Shown: positions 7,137-14,825 of the stretch, in pieces
Layout of the letters: every line of letters begins with the position of its first letter
Numbering within the stretch: position 1 is the first letter of the stretch
From: DAIMZM01 sp036733985
GTDB taxonomy: Bacteria > Bacillota > Dehalobacteriia > UBA4068
Direction: 5' to 3'
DNA: 24,293 nucleotides
Assembly (NCBI GenBank): GCA_036733985.1
Contig: DAIMZM010000027.1
Span: forward strand, 1-24,293
Program-made: the position numbers and the translations under genes
Notes under the pieces: generated by a model
What the model was told of the DNA's origin: nothing
Seen by the model: the letters and a program-made list of their open reading frames with translations, nothing else
Databases searched by the model: none

Positions 7137-7376
7137 GACTGCTTGATCATCATCGGGGGAGGCGTTGTAATTGGTACAATCCTTTTTATTTTTGTCGGAA
7201 ACTTTGTTCGGCTTATGGGCGCTGACGAAGACCTTGTACATATGGCCTCCCAATATTTGCGGATTTATGCCGTTTTTGCGCCATTTATATCCGCATTATT
7301 CGCAATCGACAACTATCTCCGCATCTGCGGAAGAGCGCGCTACGCCATGATAATCAATATTCTGATGTCCGTCATA
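7137..7376 (+). pseudogene. MATE efflux protein fragment
   Basis: About 80 codons encode an internal piece of a MATE-family multidrug/sodium antiporter: LIIIGGGVVIGTILFIFVGN, LMGADEDLVHMASQYLRIY and YLRICGRARYAMIINILMSVI. The first membrane segments and everything after the ICGRARY region (most of the usual ~450 residues) are missing. The fragment runs straight into recombinase sequence near 7376, where the frame also changes. There is no convincing start codon for it; the nearby GTGATTAGAATG (7111-7122) is in another frame that stops at 7143-7146. It is a non-functional remnant. Confidence 0.78.
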
Positions 7377-8295
7377 CTCCAAGTCGTACAAAATGAAACA
7401 GCGCATTGAAAACCCGGAGGAAAATCGAGCCGTATTTCTCGGAGTCCATGAAGCCGTGATAGACCGGGAAACATGGGAAAAGGTGCAGAGCTTGAAAAGC
7501 GGCATCCGCCGCAAAAGGCCGACGGTCACGCAGGAGCGCAGCATCTTCTCCGGCCTGCTAAAATGCCCCGAGTGCGGCGCAAACCTCAATTTCCATTTCA
7601 ATCAGGGCAATCACGACATCAAGTATTTCAGTTGTGCAAACCGCAATTCCGGGCTCCGCAAGTGCTCCGCTACTCATTACATCCGGCTGGACTTTCTCGA
7701 ACAGGTCGTGATGGGGGAAATCTGCCGCCTGACGCAATTCGCCGATGATTACGAGGGAGACTTCGTAAAGGCCATTATGGGCCATTCCGCAAAGGTGGCC
7801 CAAAGTGACCGGGAGCGAAAGCAACGGGAGCTTGATAGTCTGCTGGCGAGGGATAAGGAACTGGATTTACTCTTTGAGCGGCTCTATGAGGATAACGTGT
7901 CCGGCAAGATTGACGATGCGCGTTTCTCTAAAATGTCCAAGCGGTACGAACAAGAGCAGGGCGAAAACGCCGCCAAAATCAAAGCCTTAAAGCTGGAGCT
8001 TAAAAAGTCAGGCGGCCAACAGCTTACAACAGACCTGTTCCTCGATATTGTCCGGCGATACACAGGGGCGCAAACTCTCACCCAGCACATGGTGACGGAA
8101 CTGATAGACCATATTGACGTGTACCATGCTGAAAAGCAGGAGGACGGGCTTACCACCCAGCAGATTGTCATTCATTACAACTGCATCGGCGCGTTCACGG
8201 TGCCGGATCGGGAGAATATTCCCGAGGTGGATGTCCTGATGGAAACAAGAAAAGGCGTGGCTGTCAGCTACGAACCGACGCGGATCGCGTCATAA
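7377..8295 (+). pseudogene. Large serine recombinase, 5'-truncated
   Basis: The frame encodes the back half of a large serine recombinase. It starts inside the 'recombinase' domain (KSYKMKQRIENPEENRAVF, HEAVIDRETWEKVQ), then a zinc ribbon (LKCPECGAN ... FSCANRNSGLRKC), a long coiled coil (about codons 150-210 from 7393) and a DUF4368-like tail (IDHIDVYHAE, IVIHYNCIGAF). The N-terminal catalytic resolvase domain with its active serine, about 150-200 residues, is absent; in its place is the MATE fragment. The frame from ATG 7393 could still be translated (300 residues) but could not catalyse recombination. Such enzymes mobilise Tn4451/Tn916-like or phage elements in Firmicutes. It lies 68 bases from a tRNA-Pro gene. 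Confidence 0.88.
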
Positions 8296-8309
8296 GCAAT
8301 TTAGAGCAT

Positions 8310-8359
8310 AAAAAAGCAGAGTGTCCTTGATAGGATACTCAGATCCTATAAGGACACTC
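8310..8359 (-). terminator. Terminator of the tRNA-Pro transcript
   Basis: On the minus strand GAGTGTCCTTATAGGAT pairs with its complement with one bulged base (8319-8359), followed by TGCTTTTTT. The orientation fits the tRNA gene just upstream; the hairpin also lies right after the recombinase stop. Confidence 0.85.
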
Positions 8360-8363
8360 CGCA

Positions 8364-8440
8364 TGGTCGGGGTGAAAGGATTCGAACCTTCGGCCTCTGC
8401 GTCCCGAACGCAGCGCTCTACCAAGCTGAGCCACACCCCG
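8364..8440 (-). tRNA. tRNA-Pro (anticodon CGG)
   Basis: 77 bases fold as a full cloverleaf: acceptor stem CGGGGTG/CACCCCG (7 of 7 pairs), D-arm GCTCAGCTTGGTAGAGC, anticodon stem CTGCG/CGCAG around the loop TTCGGGA, T-arm AAGGTTCGAATCCTT, and an encoded 3' ACCA. Anticodon CGG reads CCG proline codons, which are frequent in the GC-rich genes here. It has its own promoter and terminator. Confidence 0.97.
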
Positions 8441-8454
8441 GCGGCAACCATTTC

Positions 8455-8483
8455 ATTTTAGTCTATCAGGCGGGTTTTGTCAA
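8455..8483 (-). promoter_or_regulatory. Sigma-A promoter of tRNA-Pro
   Basis: Minus strand -35 TTGACA (8478-8483, perfect) and -10 TAAAAT (8455-8460), spacer 17 bases. The -10 lies 15 bases before the tRNA 5' end. Confidence 0.85.
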
Positions 8484-8565
8484 TATTATAATCACAAAAT
8501 CCAGCGCCATCATGGACAAAAAGCTCGGGGGAAAACCAATGGAAGGCCGGCGGTTATTTTCTTTC

Positions 8566-9810
8566 TTAGCGGCGGCGGAAGATCTCCCCTGCCCGCCGCA
8601 GTTCAAAACCGGCCCGGCGGCTGTAGGCCTGGGCAAAATCCGGCACAATCGCCTCCTGGTAAAATTTATCCGAGCCCAGATAGCGTGCTGCCGTCGCCAC
8701 CTGCCCCCGGGCTTCCCGCCGGGTATAGGAATCGGCCAGGATGCCGGTGAGGCTGATCAGCAGATCCTTCAGCCGGCTATCGGTTTGCCAGCCCGGGCCG
8801 GCAAACAGGGGCTGAAAAGCCAGGGGAAAGTCATAGATAGCCTGGGCCAGCCCTTCTTCCGCCACATCACCGTTGATCAGGGCATAAACCAGGCCCAGCA
8901 AAGCCAGGAGCACCTGGCGGCCGTGGCGGAGGATCTCCTTTTCCCCGGCGTTCAAGCCCCTGTCCAGCAAATCCTTGGCCAATTCATCATAGCGCCGGGA
9001 CAAGCGCACCAAATCCGCCAGGAAGCGGACAGCGTCGGGATCATCCCCATAATCCCGGCCAAACACCGCATCGTAAACCGCCGGTCTATTGAAAACCGCG
9101 GCGCCATTGGCCCGGGCTGTGCCCGGCCGCTGCATAGCTACGCATAAGATCAGCTTGCCCAGCTGATCCTTGTTGATCTGCCCGCCGCCGGCCCTGGCCC
9201 GTTTGGCGTCGCCGCGCTTAATTTCCAGGAAAATGCCGTCCTCAGCCAGCAGACGCTGTAAAACCTTCAGATTGCCGTCATTGGCGTGCAAATCGCTGTG
9301 GCGCACCGGCTTCTGGGCAGCGGTGGCCGCGGCGATCCGGGTAAAAAAGGCCAAGTCTTCCTTATTTTTTGCCTTCACGATATGGCAGGGCACGAAGAAA
9401 TTCCCCTGCCCCTGGCCCTTGTAGTTAGCGATCAGGGTGACGGTCTGGCCGCCGTTGACAATGGAAAAGCCCGTCAGCAGCAAGGAACAGCCCTGAATGA
9501 TATAATCCCGACAGGCGATGATTACACCGTTATTATAAAACCAAAAGTTTTCCCGGTCCTGGTCCAGGGTCTGGCGCACGCCTTCGTCCACCAGCTTGCT
9601 CCGGACATAGCAGCGCACATTCAGATCAAAGAGGCCGTTGCCGGCATATCGCCGGTACAGCTGGATCAAAGAATCCGAGCTGACATTGACGATCACTCCC
9701 CGCCCCCGGTCAGATTCATATGCCAGCACATTCCCTTCCTGGTCCAGGACCAGCTCCGCTTGGGCCTGGGAAGCATGGGCCAGGGCCGGCGGACTGTTTT
9801 TCTTAGCCAT
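8566..9810 (-). CDS. AIPR-family protein (abortive infection phage resistance)
   Basis: A 414-residue protein with the AIPR (PF10592) signature: NFWFYNNGVIIAC (about residue 85), the following FSIVNGGQTVTLI, and ATAAQKPVRHSDLHANDGNLKVLQRLL. Residues about 40-330 form that domain; the C-terminal 80 residues have no motif I know. AIPR proteins were named from lactococcal abortive infection systems and often sit near restriction or defence genes; the biochemical activity is not settled. This one is shorter than many members, with little sequence before the domain, and has no defence partner in the window. ATG 9810 (MAKKNS) is chosen because GGGAGG lies 7 bases upstream; the longer TTG-started frame would include that site. 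The gene follows the alcohol dehydrogenase gene on the same strand but a strong hairpin separates them. Confidence 0.8.
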   Translation of the reverse strand: MAKKNSPPALAHASQAQAELVLDQEGNVLAYESDRGRGVIVNVSSDSLIQLYRRYAGNGLFDLNVRCYVRSKLVDEGVRQTLDQDRENFWFYNNGVIIACRDYIIQGCSLLLTGFSIVNGGQTVTLIANYKGQGQGNFFVPCHIVKAKNKEDLAFFTRIAAATAAQKPVRHSDLHANDGNLKVLQRLLAEDGIFLEIKRGDAKRARAGGGQINKDQLGKLILCVAMQRPGTARANGAAVFNRPAVYDAVFGRDYGDDPDAVRFLADLVRLSRRYDELAKDLLDRGLNAGEKEILRHGRQVLLALLGLVYALINGDVAEEGLAQAIYDFPLAFQPLFAGPGWQTDSRLKDLLISLTGILADSYTRREARGQVATAARYLGSDKFYQEAIVPDFAQAYSRRAGFELRRAGEIFRRR

Positions 9811-9842
9811 TATCGTTCCTCCCAAATCTGCCAATCATCCCA

Positions 9843-9873
9843 GGGAAGCCCCGCCGCGGGGGCGGGGCTTCCC
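9843..9873 (-). terminator. Hairpin between alcohol dehydrogenase and AIPR genes
   Basis: GGGAAGCCCCGCC and GGCGGGGCTTCCC form a perfect 13-bp stem with a five-base loop, starting 10 bases after the dehydrogenase stop. There is no T-run on the minus strand, so it may be a weak terminator or an mRNA-stabilising hairpin. Confidence 0.6.
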
Positions 9874-9883
9874 CTGTCTGTCC

Positions 9884-11029
9884 TTAAATGAGCTGGCGGA
9901 ACAGCTCTTCGATCTCCGCCGCGGACGTATCCCTGGGATTACCGGGGCGGCAGGCGTCGTCGAAAGCGGACTGGGACAGGAAAGGGATATCCGCCTCTTG
10001 GACGATTTCCTTCAAATCAGCGGGAATGCCCACATCCAGGGCCAGCTGCTGCACGGCGGCGCAGGCGGCGGCCCGGTACTCCTCCGGGCTCATGGCCTCC
10101 ACGCCCGCCACCCCCATGGCTATGGCGATATCCCGGTACTTGTCCCCGGTGGCCGGGGCGTTGTAGGCCATCACCGCAGGGAGCAAAATGGCATTGCCCA
10201 CGCCGTGGGGCGTATCGTAGACAGCGCCCAGGGCATGGGCCATGGAATGCACAATACCCAGGCCCACATTGGAAAAGCCCATGCCGGCGATGTATTGGGC
10301 CAGGGCCATGCCTTCAAAACCCTCCGGCTTACCGGCCACCGCGTCCCGGAGGGCAGCGGTGATCAGCTTGATGGCCTGGAGATGGAACATATCCGGGATC
10401 AGCCAGGCGCCTTTGGTGATATAGCCCTCGACGGCATGGGTCAGGGCGTCCATACCGGTGGCGGCGGTCAGGTCCGGCGGCATGGTGGCCATCATCTCCG
10501 GGTCCACAATGGCGATTTCCGGGATATCGTTCACATCCACGCAAACAAATTTGCGCCGTTTCTCCACATCGGTGATCACATAATTGATGGTGACCTCCGC
10601 CGCGGTGCCGGCTGTGGTAGGCACGGCGATATGGAACACCGCCTTATTCCTGGTGGGGGCCACGCCTTCCAGGGAGCGGACGTCGGCGTATTCCGGATTG
10701 GTGATGATGATGCCGATAGCCTTAGCCGTATCCATGGAAGAGCCGCCGCCCACGGAAACGATGCAATCAGCGCCCCATTCCTGAAAAGCAGCCACGCCCT
10801 GCCGGACGTTTTCAATGGTGGGGTTGGGCTTGATCTCCGAGAACACCTGATAAGCGATGCCGGACTGTTCCAGCAGCCCGGTGACCTTAGCGGTCACGCC
10901 CAAGGCCACCAGGGCCGGGTCTGAGCAGACAAACACCTTTTGAAAGCCCTTTTCCAGGATGATGCCGGGTATTTCCTGAATAGCGCCGGCGCCGTGATGG
11001 GAAATTCCGTTCAGTACGATTCTGGCCAA
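9884..11029 (-). CDS. pduQ: Iron-containing alcohol dehydrogenase, PduQ-like
   Basis: A 381-residue group III alcohol dehydrogenase. It has the NAD-binding GGGSSMDTAKAIG, GTAAEVT, the metal-site region GMDALTHAVEGY and FSNVGLGIVHSMAHALG...PHGVGNA; the Asp and three His ligands usual in the family are visible. Next to a diol dehydratase microcompartment it most likely reduces propionaldehyde (or 3-hydroxypropionaldehyde) to the alcohol and recycles NAD+, as PduQ does. TTG 11029 (MARIVLNGISHHGAG) is preferred because AAGGAG lies 8 bases upstream; GTG 11038 overlaps that site. It is transcribed away from the rest of the locus and shares a regulatory gap with the PocR-type kinase. The subtype rests on context, since the family covers many alcohols. 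Confidence 0.85.
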   Translation of the reverse strand: MARIVLNGISHHGAGAIQEIPGIILEKGFQKVFVCSDPALVALGVTAKVTGLLEQSGIAYQVFSEIKPNPTIENVRQGVAAFQEWGADCIVSVGGGSSMDTAKAIGIIITNPEYADVRSLEGVAPTRNKAVFHIAVPTTAGTAAEVTINYVITDVEKRRKFVCVDVNDIPEIAIVDPEMMATMPPDLTAATGMDALTHAVEGYITKGAWLIPDMFHLQAIKLITAALRDAVAGKPEGFEGMALAQYIAGMGFSNVGLGIVHSMAHALGAVYDTPHGVGNAILLPAVMAYNAPATGDKYRDIAIAMGVAGVEAMSPEEYRAAACAAVQQLALDVGIPADLKEIVQEADIPFLSQSAFDDACRPGNPRDTSAAEIEELFRQLI

Positions 11030-11141
11030 GACGATCACTCCTTTTCATGCTGGCAGCCCTAAAGCTGGCAATCAGTTCCGGTCTTTCATGCATAATTTTG
11101 ACATTGCCCAGCCTTGGCCTCTGCAAATTTTTTACCTATCC

Positions 11142-11204
11142 TTGGAAAATATTAACTATTTACTGTTATTGGAAATAATAATCCCCCATTGGAAAAAATT
11201 AACC
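11142..11204. promoter_or_regulatory. Three TTGGAA direct repeats in the divergent promoter region
   Basis: TTGGAAAATATTAAC (11142), TTGGAAATAATAATC (11169) and TTGGAAAAAATTAAC (11189) lie in the same direction at 27 and 20 base intervals between the dehydrogenase and kinase genes. Direct repeats about two helical turns apart are typical of AraC-family operators. The AraC-type response regulator encoded at 12604 is the obvious candidate (inference). Confidence 0.5.
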
Positions 11205-11256
11205 GTTCCGGTGATTATTTAATTTTCTTGGGGCAACTGGATTACCGGCTGATTTA

Positions 11257-11265
11257 TGCTATAAT
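11257..11265 (+). promoter_or_regulatory. Extended -10 promoter of the kinase-regulator genes
   Basis: TGCTATAAT is a perfect extended -10 element about 58 bases before the kinase ATG. No good -35 hexamer is seen at 16-18 bases, which fits an extended -10 or activator-assisted promoter. Confidence 0.6.
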
Positions 11266-11322
11266 TGTAGTGAATAGTGACTTTTCTGGTTGCTTGCATC
11301 ATCTCGGGAAAGGAGTACACAC

Positions 11323-12591
11323 ATGGCTGCTGAAGATTTTATGAATATCGGAACCATGGTCAGCCTGGCGGAGGTGGTGGACGTCAGCATCCTTCAGGAA
11401 ATCCAGGACCGCTTTTCCCTGGCCACCGGTATGGGCGCGGTCATCGTGGACTTAAACGGCGTACCCATCACCAAATACAGCATGTTTTCCCCCTTCTGCT
11501 ATGTGATACGCAATCATCCCGAAGGCCTGGCCCGCTGCCGCATGTCCGACGCTTTTCTGGGCGAACGGGCTTCCCGTCTGGGCACCATCCAGATGCACTA
11601 TTGCCATGCCGGGCTCATCGATATGGCCGCCCCCATCGTGGTCAACGACCAGCATGTGGGCACCATCCTCTGCGGCCAGATGCTCGGTGATTCCCTGGAT
11701 CTGACCGGGGGGGAAGCCAACTTCGAGAGCTGCCTGCAGACCCTGGGCCTGGACCGGGAGAAAATGGCCGAGTTACGCCGGGATATCCCGGTGCTGCCTT
11801 CGGACAAGGTCCATGCCGCCGCCGGTTTGCTGCAGATCATCGCCAACTTCATTGTGGGCATGGGCATCAATTCCCTGAACGAGGCTATCATCAACAATAT
11901 CAAGATGTGCGTGATGGAGGAGCAGCGGGTGCGGCTGGAGCTGGAACGCAGCCTGAGGATATCGGAGCTGAAATCCCTGCAGTCCACGGTGAACCCCCAT
12001 TTTCTTTTCAATGCCCTGAATACCATCGCCCGCCTGGCCATGCTGGAAAACGCGCCCCAAACCGAGGAGATCACCTTTGCCCTGGCGGATTTGCTCCGCC
12101 ATAGCTTAAGGAAGGTGGGCAAGCTGGTGCCCCTCCGGGAAGAGGTGGACCATATCCTGAAATACCTGCAGATCCAGGGGGTGCGTTTTGCCGACCGCAT
12201 CCATCCGCTGATCGATATCCCTGAAGAGGTGATGAATTTCCGCCTGCCGGTGATGACCCTGCAGCCCTTGGTGGAAAACGCGATTGAGCACGGCCTAAGC
12301 GAGATACCGGAAGGCGGCCAGATCCGGGTGTCGGCCCGGATGGAGCAAGGCGCCCTGGTGCTGACCGTAGCGGACAGCGGCGCCGGCATCAGCCCGGAAC
12401 GCCTGGCCGAGCTGCGCCAGTCCCTCCACGTTTCCGGCGATACCGATCATATGACCGGCATTGGCTTAAGCAATGTGTATAAGCAGCTCAGCTTTTACTT
12501 TGGCGCCGGCTGCAGCCTGGAAATTGATTCTGAGCCAGGCAAGGGCACCTGCGTGACGCTGAGGGCGGAAGACGGGTCGGCAGAACACTGA
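11323..12591 (+). CDS. PocR-domain sensor histidine kinase (LytS/YesM type)
   Basis: A 422-residue soluble kinase without membrane helices. Residues about 15-180 are a PocR sensory domain, with the family pattern of Cys residues (FCYVIRNHPEGLARCRMSD, MHYCHAGLIDMAAPIV, VGTILCGQM). It is followed by a coiled linker, a His_kinase domain with NPHFLFNALNTIARL (His226 as phospho-site) and an ATPase domain (LQPLVENAIEHGL, ADSGAGISPE, GIGLSNV). ATG 11323 has AAAGGAG 7 bases upstream; the longer TTG frame from 11290 would include that site. It sits just before an AraC-type response regulator, forming a two-component pair for the microcompartment genes. In Salmonella the same sensory domain is fused directly to the AraC regulator PocR, which responds to 1,2-propanediol; here sensing is probably cytoplasmic and relayed by phosphate. 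Confidence 0.9.
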   Translation: MAAEDFMNIGTMVSLAEVVDVSILQEIQDRFSLATGMGAVIVDLNGVPITKYSMFSPFCYVIRNHPEGLARCRMSDAFLGERASRLGTIQMHYCHAGLIDMAAPIVVNDQHVGTILCGQMLGDSLDLTGGEANFESCLQTLGLDREKMAELRRDIPVLPSDKVHAAAGLLQIIANFIVGMGINSLNEAIINNIKMCVMEEQRVRLELERSLRISELKSLQSTVNPHFLFNALNTIARLAMLENAPQTEEITFALADLLRHSLRKVGKLVPLREEVDHILKYLQIQGVRFADRIHPLIDIPEEVMNFRLPVMTLQPLVENAIEHGLSEIPEGGQIRVSARMEQGALVLTVADSGAGISPERLAELRQSLHVSGDTDHMTGIGLSNVYKQLSFYFGAGCSLEIDSEPGKGTCVTLRAEDGSAEH

Positions 12592-12603
12592 AAGGCGGAC
12601 ATC

Positions 12604-14223
12604 ATGCTGAGAATCCTGGTTGCGGACGATGAAATGCTGGAGCGTACGGCGATCAGCACCATCATTAATAAAAGCGGCCTGCCTGTGGAGATCGTGGGCG
12701 AGGCCAGCAATGGGCTGGAAGCTCTGGAAATGGCCGGGCAATACCGGCCCGACGCTATGCTGGTGGATATCAATATGCCGGGTATGACCGGCCTGGAATT
12801 GATACGCCATATCAATTCCCTGGATCTGAAAATCCGTTTTGTGGCCATCACCGCTTACGATGATTTCGATTATGCCCAGGAATCCGTGGAGCTGGGGGTG
12901 GTGGAATATCTGCTGAAGCCGGCCCGGGGCCAGGATATTATCCGGGTGCTGGGGAAACTGACGGCCATAGCGGAAGAGGAACGGGCCCGGAATCTGGAGG
13001 AGCAGCGGCTCCGGCAGCAGCTGGAGCAGATGCTGCCCTATATCAAAGCCTCTTTTATGACCGATCTGACCCATAGCGGCGCCGATCCCCAAGCCCTGGA
13101 AGAGCGGGCGGCTTTCCTGGGTTTCCGGCCCGTGCCCTCCGTGGCCATGGTGGTGGATATCGATAAATTCTCCGAGCTATCCGAGGGCATGAGCGAGACC
13201 AACCGCCAGCTGGCGAAAAAATCCGTATACGAGGCGGTGAACGAGGCTGCCGGCAGCGCCGCCCTGCTGACCCTGCCCCTGCAGCAGGACAGGATCGTGC
13301 TGCTGGCGGGCATGGCGGAAGGCCGCCCGGCTGAACTGGCCAAGAACGACTGCCTGGCCCTGGCGGAAAGGATCCGCCTGAATGTGCAGGCCAAGACCAT
13401 ATATTCCTGTGTCGTCGGCGTGGGCCGCTATTGCCAGGATACGGTGGAGATCCCCTTCTCTTTTGAGGACGCCAACAACAGCATTTCCATGAGCAAAGTG
13501 TTCCTGGGCGGCAACCGGGCCGTGCATTCCGATGATGTGACCGCGCTGCTGGACAATGACGGCTGGCTGAGATTCCACGAAGGGGAACGCCGGCTGTCGG
13601 AGCGCTTTGAGCAGGGTAAACGGGAGGATATCCGCCTGGCCATGGAAGAGCTGAAAGCCCTCCTGGACGCGGATTTCCCCCATTCGCCCATGCTGCGGAT
13701 CCGCCTTTGCGAAGCGGTGCTGCGGCTCTGCCATACAGCGGAAGGCGCGGGCGTGGAACAGCACAAGCTGGCGGCCATCACCGCCGGGGCGATGGCCGCC
13801 CTGGGCAGCGCTGATGAGAAAAGTGTCAAGCCGCTGTTCTACGATTACTGCCGCCGCCTGACGGATCTGGTCTGCGACGATTACCCTACCACCTCCCATC
13901 TGGAGATCCTGAGCAAAGCCGCCGCTTATCTGAACCGGAACTTCAACAAGGATATTTCCCTGGAGGACGTGGCCAAGCTGATCCCCCTGAACCCCTACTA
14001 TTTCAGCCGCCTTTTCAAACGGGAAATGGGCATGAATTTCATCGACTACCTGACGGGCATCCGCATCTACGAGGCGAAGAAAATGCTGATACACACCGCC
14101 ATGACCGTGGCGGAAATCGCCGAAGCCGTAGGTTACCGGGACGCCAACTATTTCAGCCGCGTCTTCAGCCGCCTGGTGGGCATGCCGCCCCGGGATTACC
14201 GCCTCAGCAAGTCAACTGAATAG
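12604..14223 (+). CDS. AraC-type response regulator (YesN-like) of the pdu locus
   Basis: A 539-residue regulator. The receiver domain covers residues 1-120 (DDE at 8-10, phospho-Asp55 in MLVDINMPG, the switch region AITAYDDFDY, and LLKPARG). A coiled helix (about 125-150) leads to a middle region of about 270 residues without a named domain. Two AraC helix-turn-helix motifs lie at the C terminus (about 440-539: ISLEDVAKLIPLNPYYFSRLFKREMG and MTVAEIAEAVGYRDANYFSRVFSRLVG). It starts 12 bases after the kinase stop with only a weak AAAGGCGG site, suggesting coupled translation. It probably activates the pdu operon and perhaps the dehydrogenase through the GGAAAA-type boxes. A terminator follows, so the operon needs its own promoter. 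Confidence 0.92.
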   Translation: MLRILVADDEMLERTAISTIINKSGLPVEIVGEASNGLEALEMAGQYRPDAMLVDINMPGMTGLELIRHINSLDLKIRFVAITAYDDFDYAQESVELGVVEYLLKPARGQDIIRVLGKLTAIAEEERARNLEEQRLRQQLEQMLPYIKASFMTDLTHSGADPQALEERAAFLGFRPVPSVAMVVDIDKFSELSEGMSETNRQLAKKSVYEAVNEAAGSAALLTLPLQQDRIVLLAGMAEGRPAELAKNDCLALAERIRLNVQAKTIYSCVVGVGRYCQDTVEIPFSFEDANNSISMSKVFLGGNRAVHSDDVTALLDNDGWLRFHEGERRLSERFEQGKREDIRLAMEELKALLDADFPHSPMLRIRLCEAVLRLCHTAEGAGVEQHKLAAITAGAMAALGSADEKSVKPLFYDYCRRLTDLVCDDYPTTSHLEILSKAAAYLNRNFNKDISLEDVAKLIPLNPYYFSRLFKREMGMNFIDYLTGIRIYEAKKMLIHTAMTVAEIAEAVGYRDANYFSRVFSRLVGMPPRDYRLSKSTE

Positions 14224-14311
14224 ATTAGAACAGGATGTTTTTAACCGCTTTCTTCACTTTTTTGCTGTCATGGCCAAGCAAAAGCGGATCAACCGCAACC
14301 CGTAGGCCCTC

Positions 14312-14346
14312 AAACCCCCGCAAGCTTTTGTTTGCGGGGGTTTTTT
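14312..14346 (+). terminator. Terminator between the regulator and pdu operon
   Basis: CCCCCGCAA pairs with TTGCGGGGG (14315-14323 with 14332-14340), flanked by AAA on the left and TTTTTT on the right. It is a textbook intrinsic terminator, about 90 bases after the regulator stop. Confidence 0.93.
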
Positions 14347-14367
14347 AGGGTAAAGAATGTCCACGAA

Positions 14368-14418
14368 CCGGAAAAGAAAATCTATGGGATTCTTCGGAAA
14401 AATCAGGTACGATATAGA
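14368..14418 (+). promoter_or_regulatory. Putative activator boxes and promoter of the pdu operon
   Basis: CCGGAAAAG (14368) and TCGGAAAAAT (14395) lie 26 bases apart, close to the spacing and sequence of the TTGGAA boxes at 11142-11204. A weak -10 TATAGA (14413-14418) with a poor -35 (TTCTTC, 14390-14395) overlaps the second box, as expected for an activator-dependent promoter. All of this is inferred from pattern. Confidence 0.4.
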
Positions 14419-14435
14419 AGGTACATTGCGCGTCG

Positions 14436-14501
14436 CGGTTTGCCTTTGGCCGGATGGCAAGGCTATAACCGTAGAGAATTTATTCAGGCGAAAGCCAAAG
14501 G
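14436..14501 (+). promoter_or_regulatory. Leader RNA that could mask the pduA ribosome site
   Basis: CCTTTGGC (14443-14450) is perfectly complementary to GCCAAAGG (14494-14501), which covers the first part of the AAAGGAGG ribosome site of pduA. Competing pairings are CGGTT/AACCG (14436-14440 with 14467-14471) enclosing TGCC/GGCA (14441-14444 with 14456-14459...), and a GGC-GAAA-GCC hairpin (14487-14496). It does not match the adenosylcobalamin riboswitch consensus. No known family is recognised. Confidence 0.35.
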
Positions 14502-14510
14502 AGGGTCAAC

Positions 14511-14789
14511 ATGGTTAAGGAAGCATTGGGTATGATCGAAACGAAAGGTCTCGTAGGAGCGATCGAGGCCGCCGACGCCATGGTCAAAGCCGCCAATGTG
14601 GTACTGATCGGCTATGAGAAGATCGGTTCCGGCTTGGTCACCGTGATGGTGCGCGGCGATGTGGGCGCGGTTAAGGCCGCTGTCGACGCCGGCGCCGCGG
14701 CAGCCGCCATCGTCGGCGAAGTGGTTTCCACCCACGTCATCGCCCGTCCGCACAGCGATACGGAGAAGATCCTGCCGCAGCTGGCCTAA
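14511..14789 (+). CDS. pduA: Microcompartment shell protein PduA/PduJ-like (BMC-H)
   Basis: A 92-residue single-BMC-domain protein: ALGMIETKGLVGAIEAADAMVKAANV, then VMVRGDVGAVKAAVDAG and STHVIARPH. This is the length and pattern of hexameric shell proteins such as PduA and PduJ, whose hexamers tile the facets of the compartment and carry a central pore for the diol. AAAGGAGGG lies about 7 bases before ATG 14511. It is the first gene of the long operon. PduA and PduJ cannot be told apart by eye, and the position first in the operon favours the PduA name. Confidence 0.93.
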   Translation: MVKEALGMIETKGLVGAIEAADAMVKAANVVLIGYEKIGSGLVTVMVRGDVGAVKAAVDAGAAAAAIVGEVVSTHVIARPHSDTEKILPQLA

Positions 14790-14825
14790 AGGCCGGCCCG
14801 CGATCCGAATTAAGGAGGGATCATT

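Noticed and set aside
7047..7253. 68-codon minus-strand ORF opposite the MATE fragment
   Set aside because: Antisense to a recognisable MATE fragment and without a convincing ribosome site.
9638..10924. 428-codon plus-strand ORF opposite the alcohol dehydrogenase
   Set aside because: It is antisense to a clear dehydrogenase gene and has no ribosome site or recognisable domain; GC-rich genes often leave such open antisense frames.
13177..14094. 305-codon minus-strand ORF opposite the AraC-type regulator
   Set aside because: Shadow of the regulator gene with no family resemblance; long minus-strand frames at 18025-19077, 19135-20079 and 22025-22975 were rejected for the same reason.
14347..14510. 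Adenosylcobalamin riboswitch before pduA
   Set aside because: Neither the conserved B12-box-type core nor the GCCACTG segment is present, and the leader is too short for the full fold.
14347..14510. Sigma-54 promoter for the pdu operon
   Set aside because: No GG-N10-GC pair with acceptable flanks was found and no sigma-54 activator is encoded nearby.
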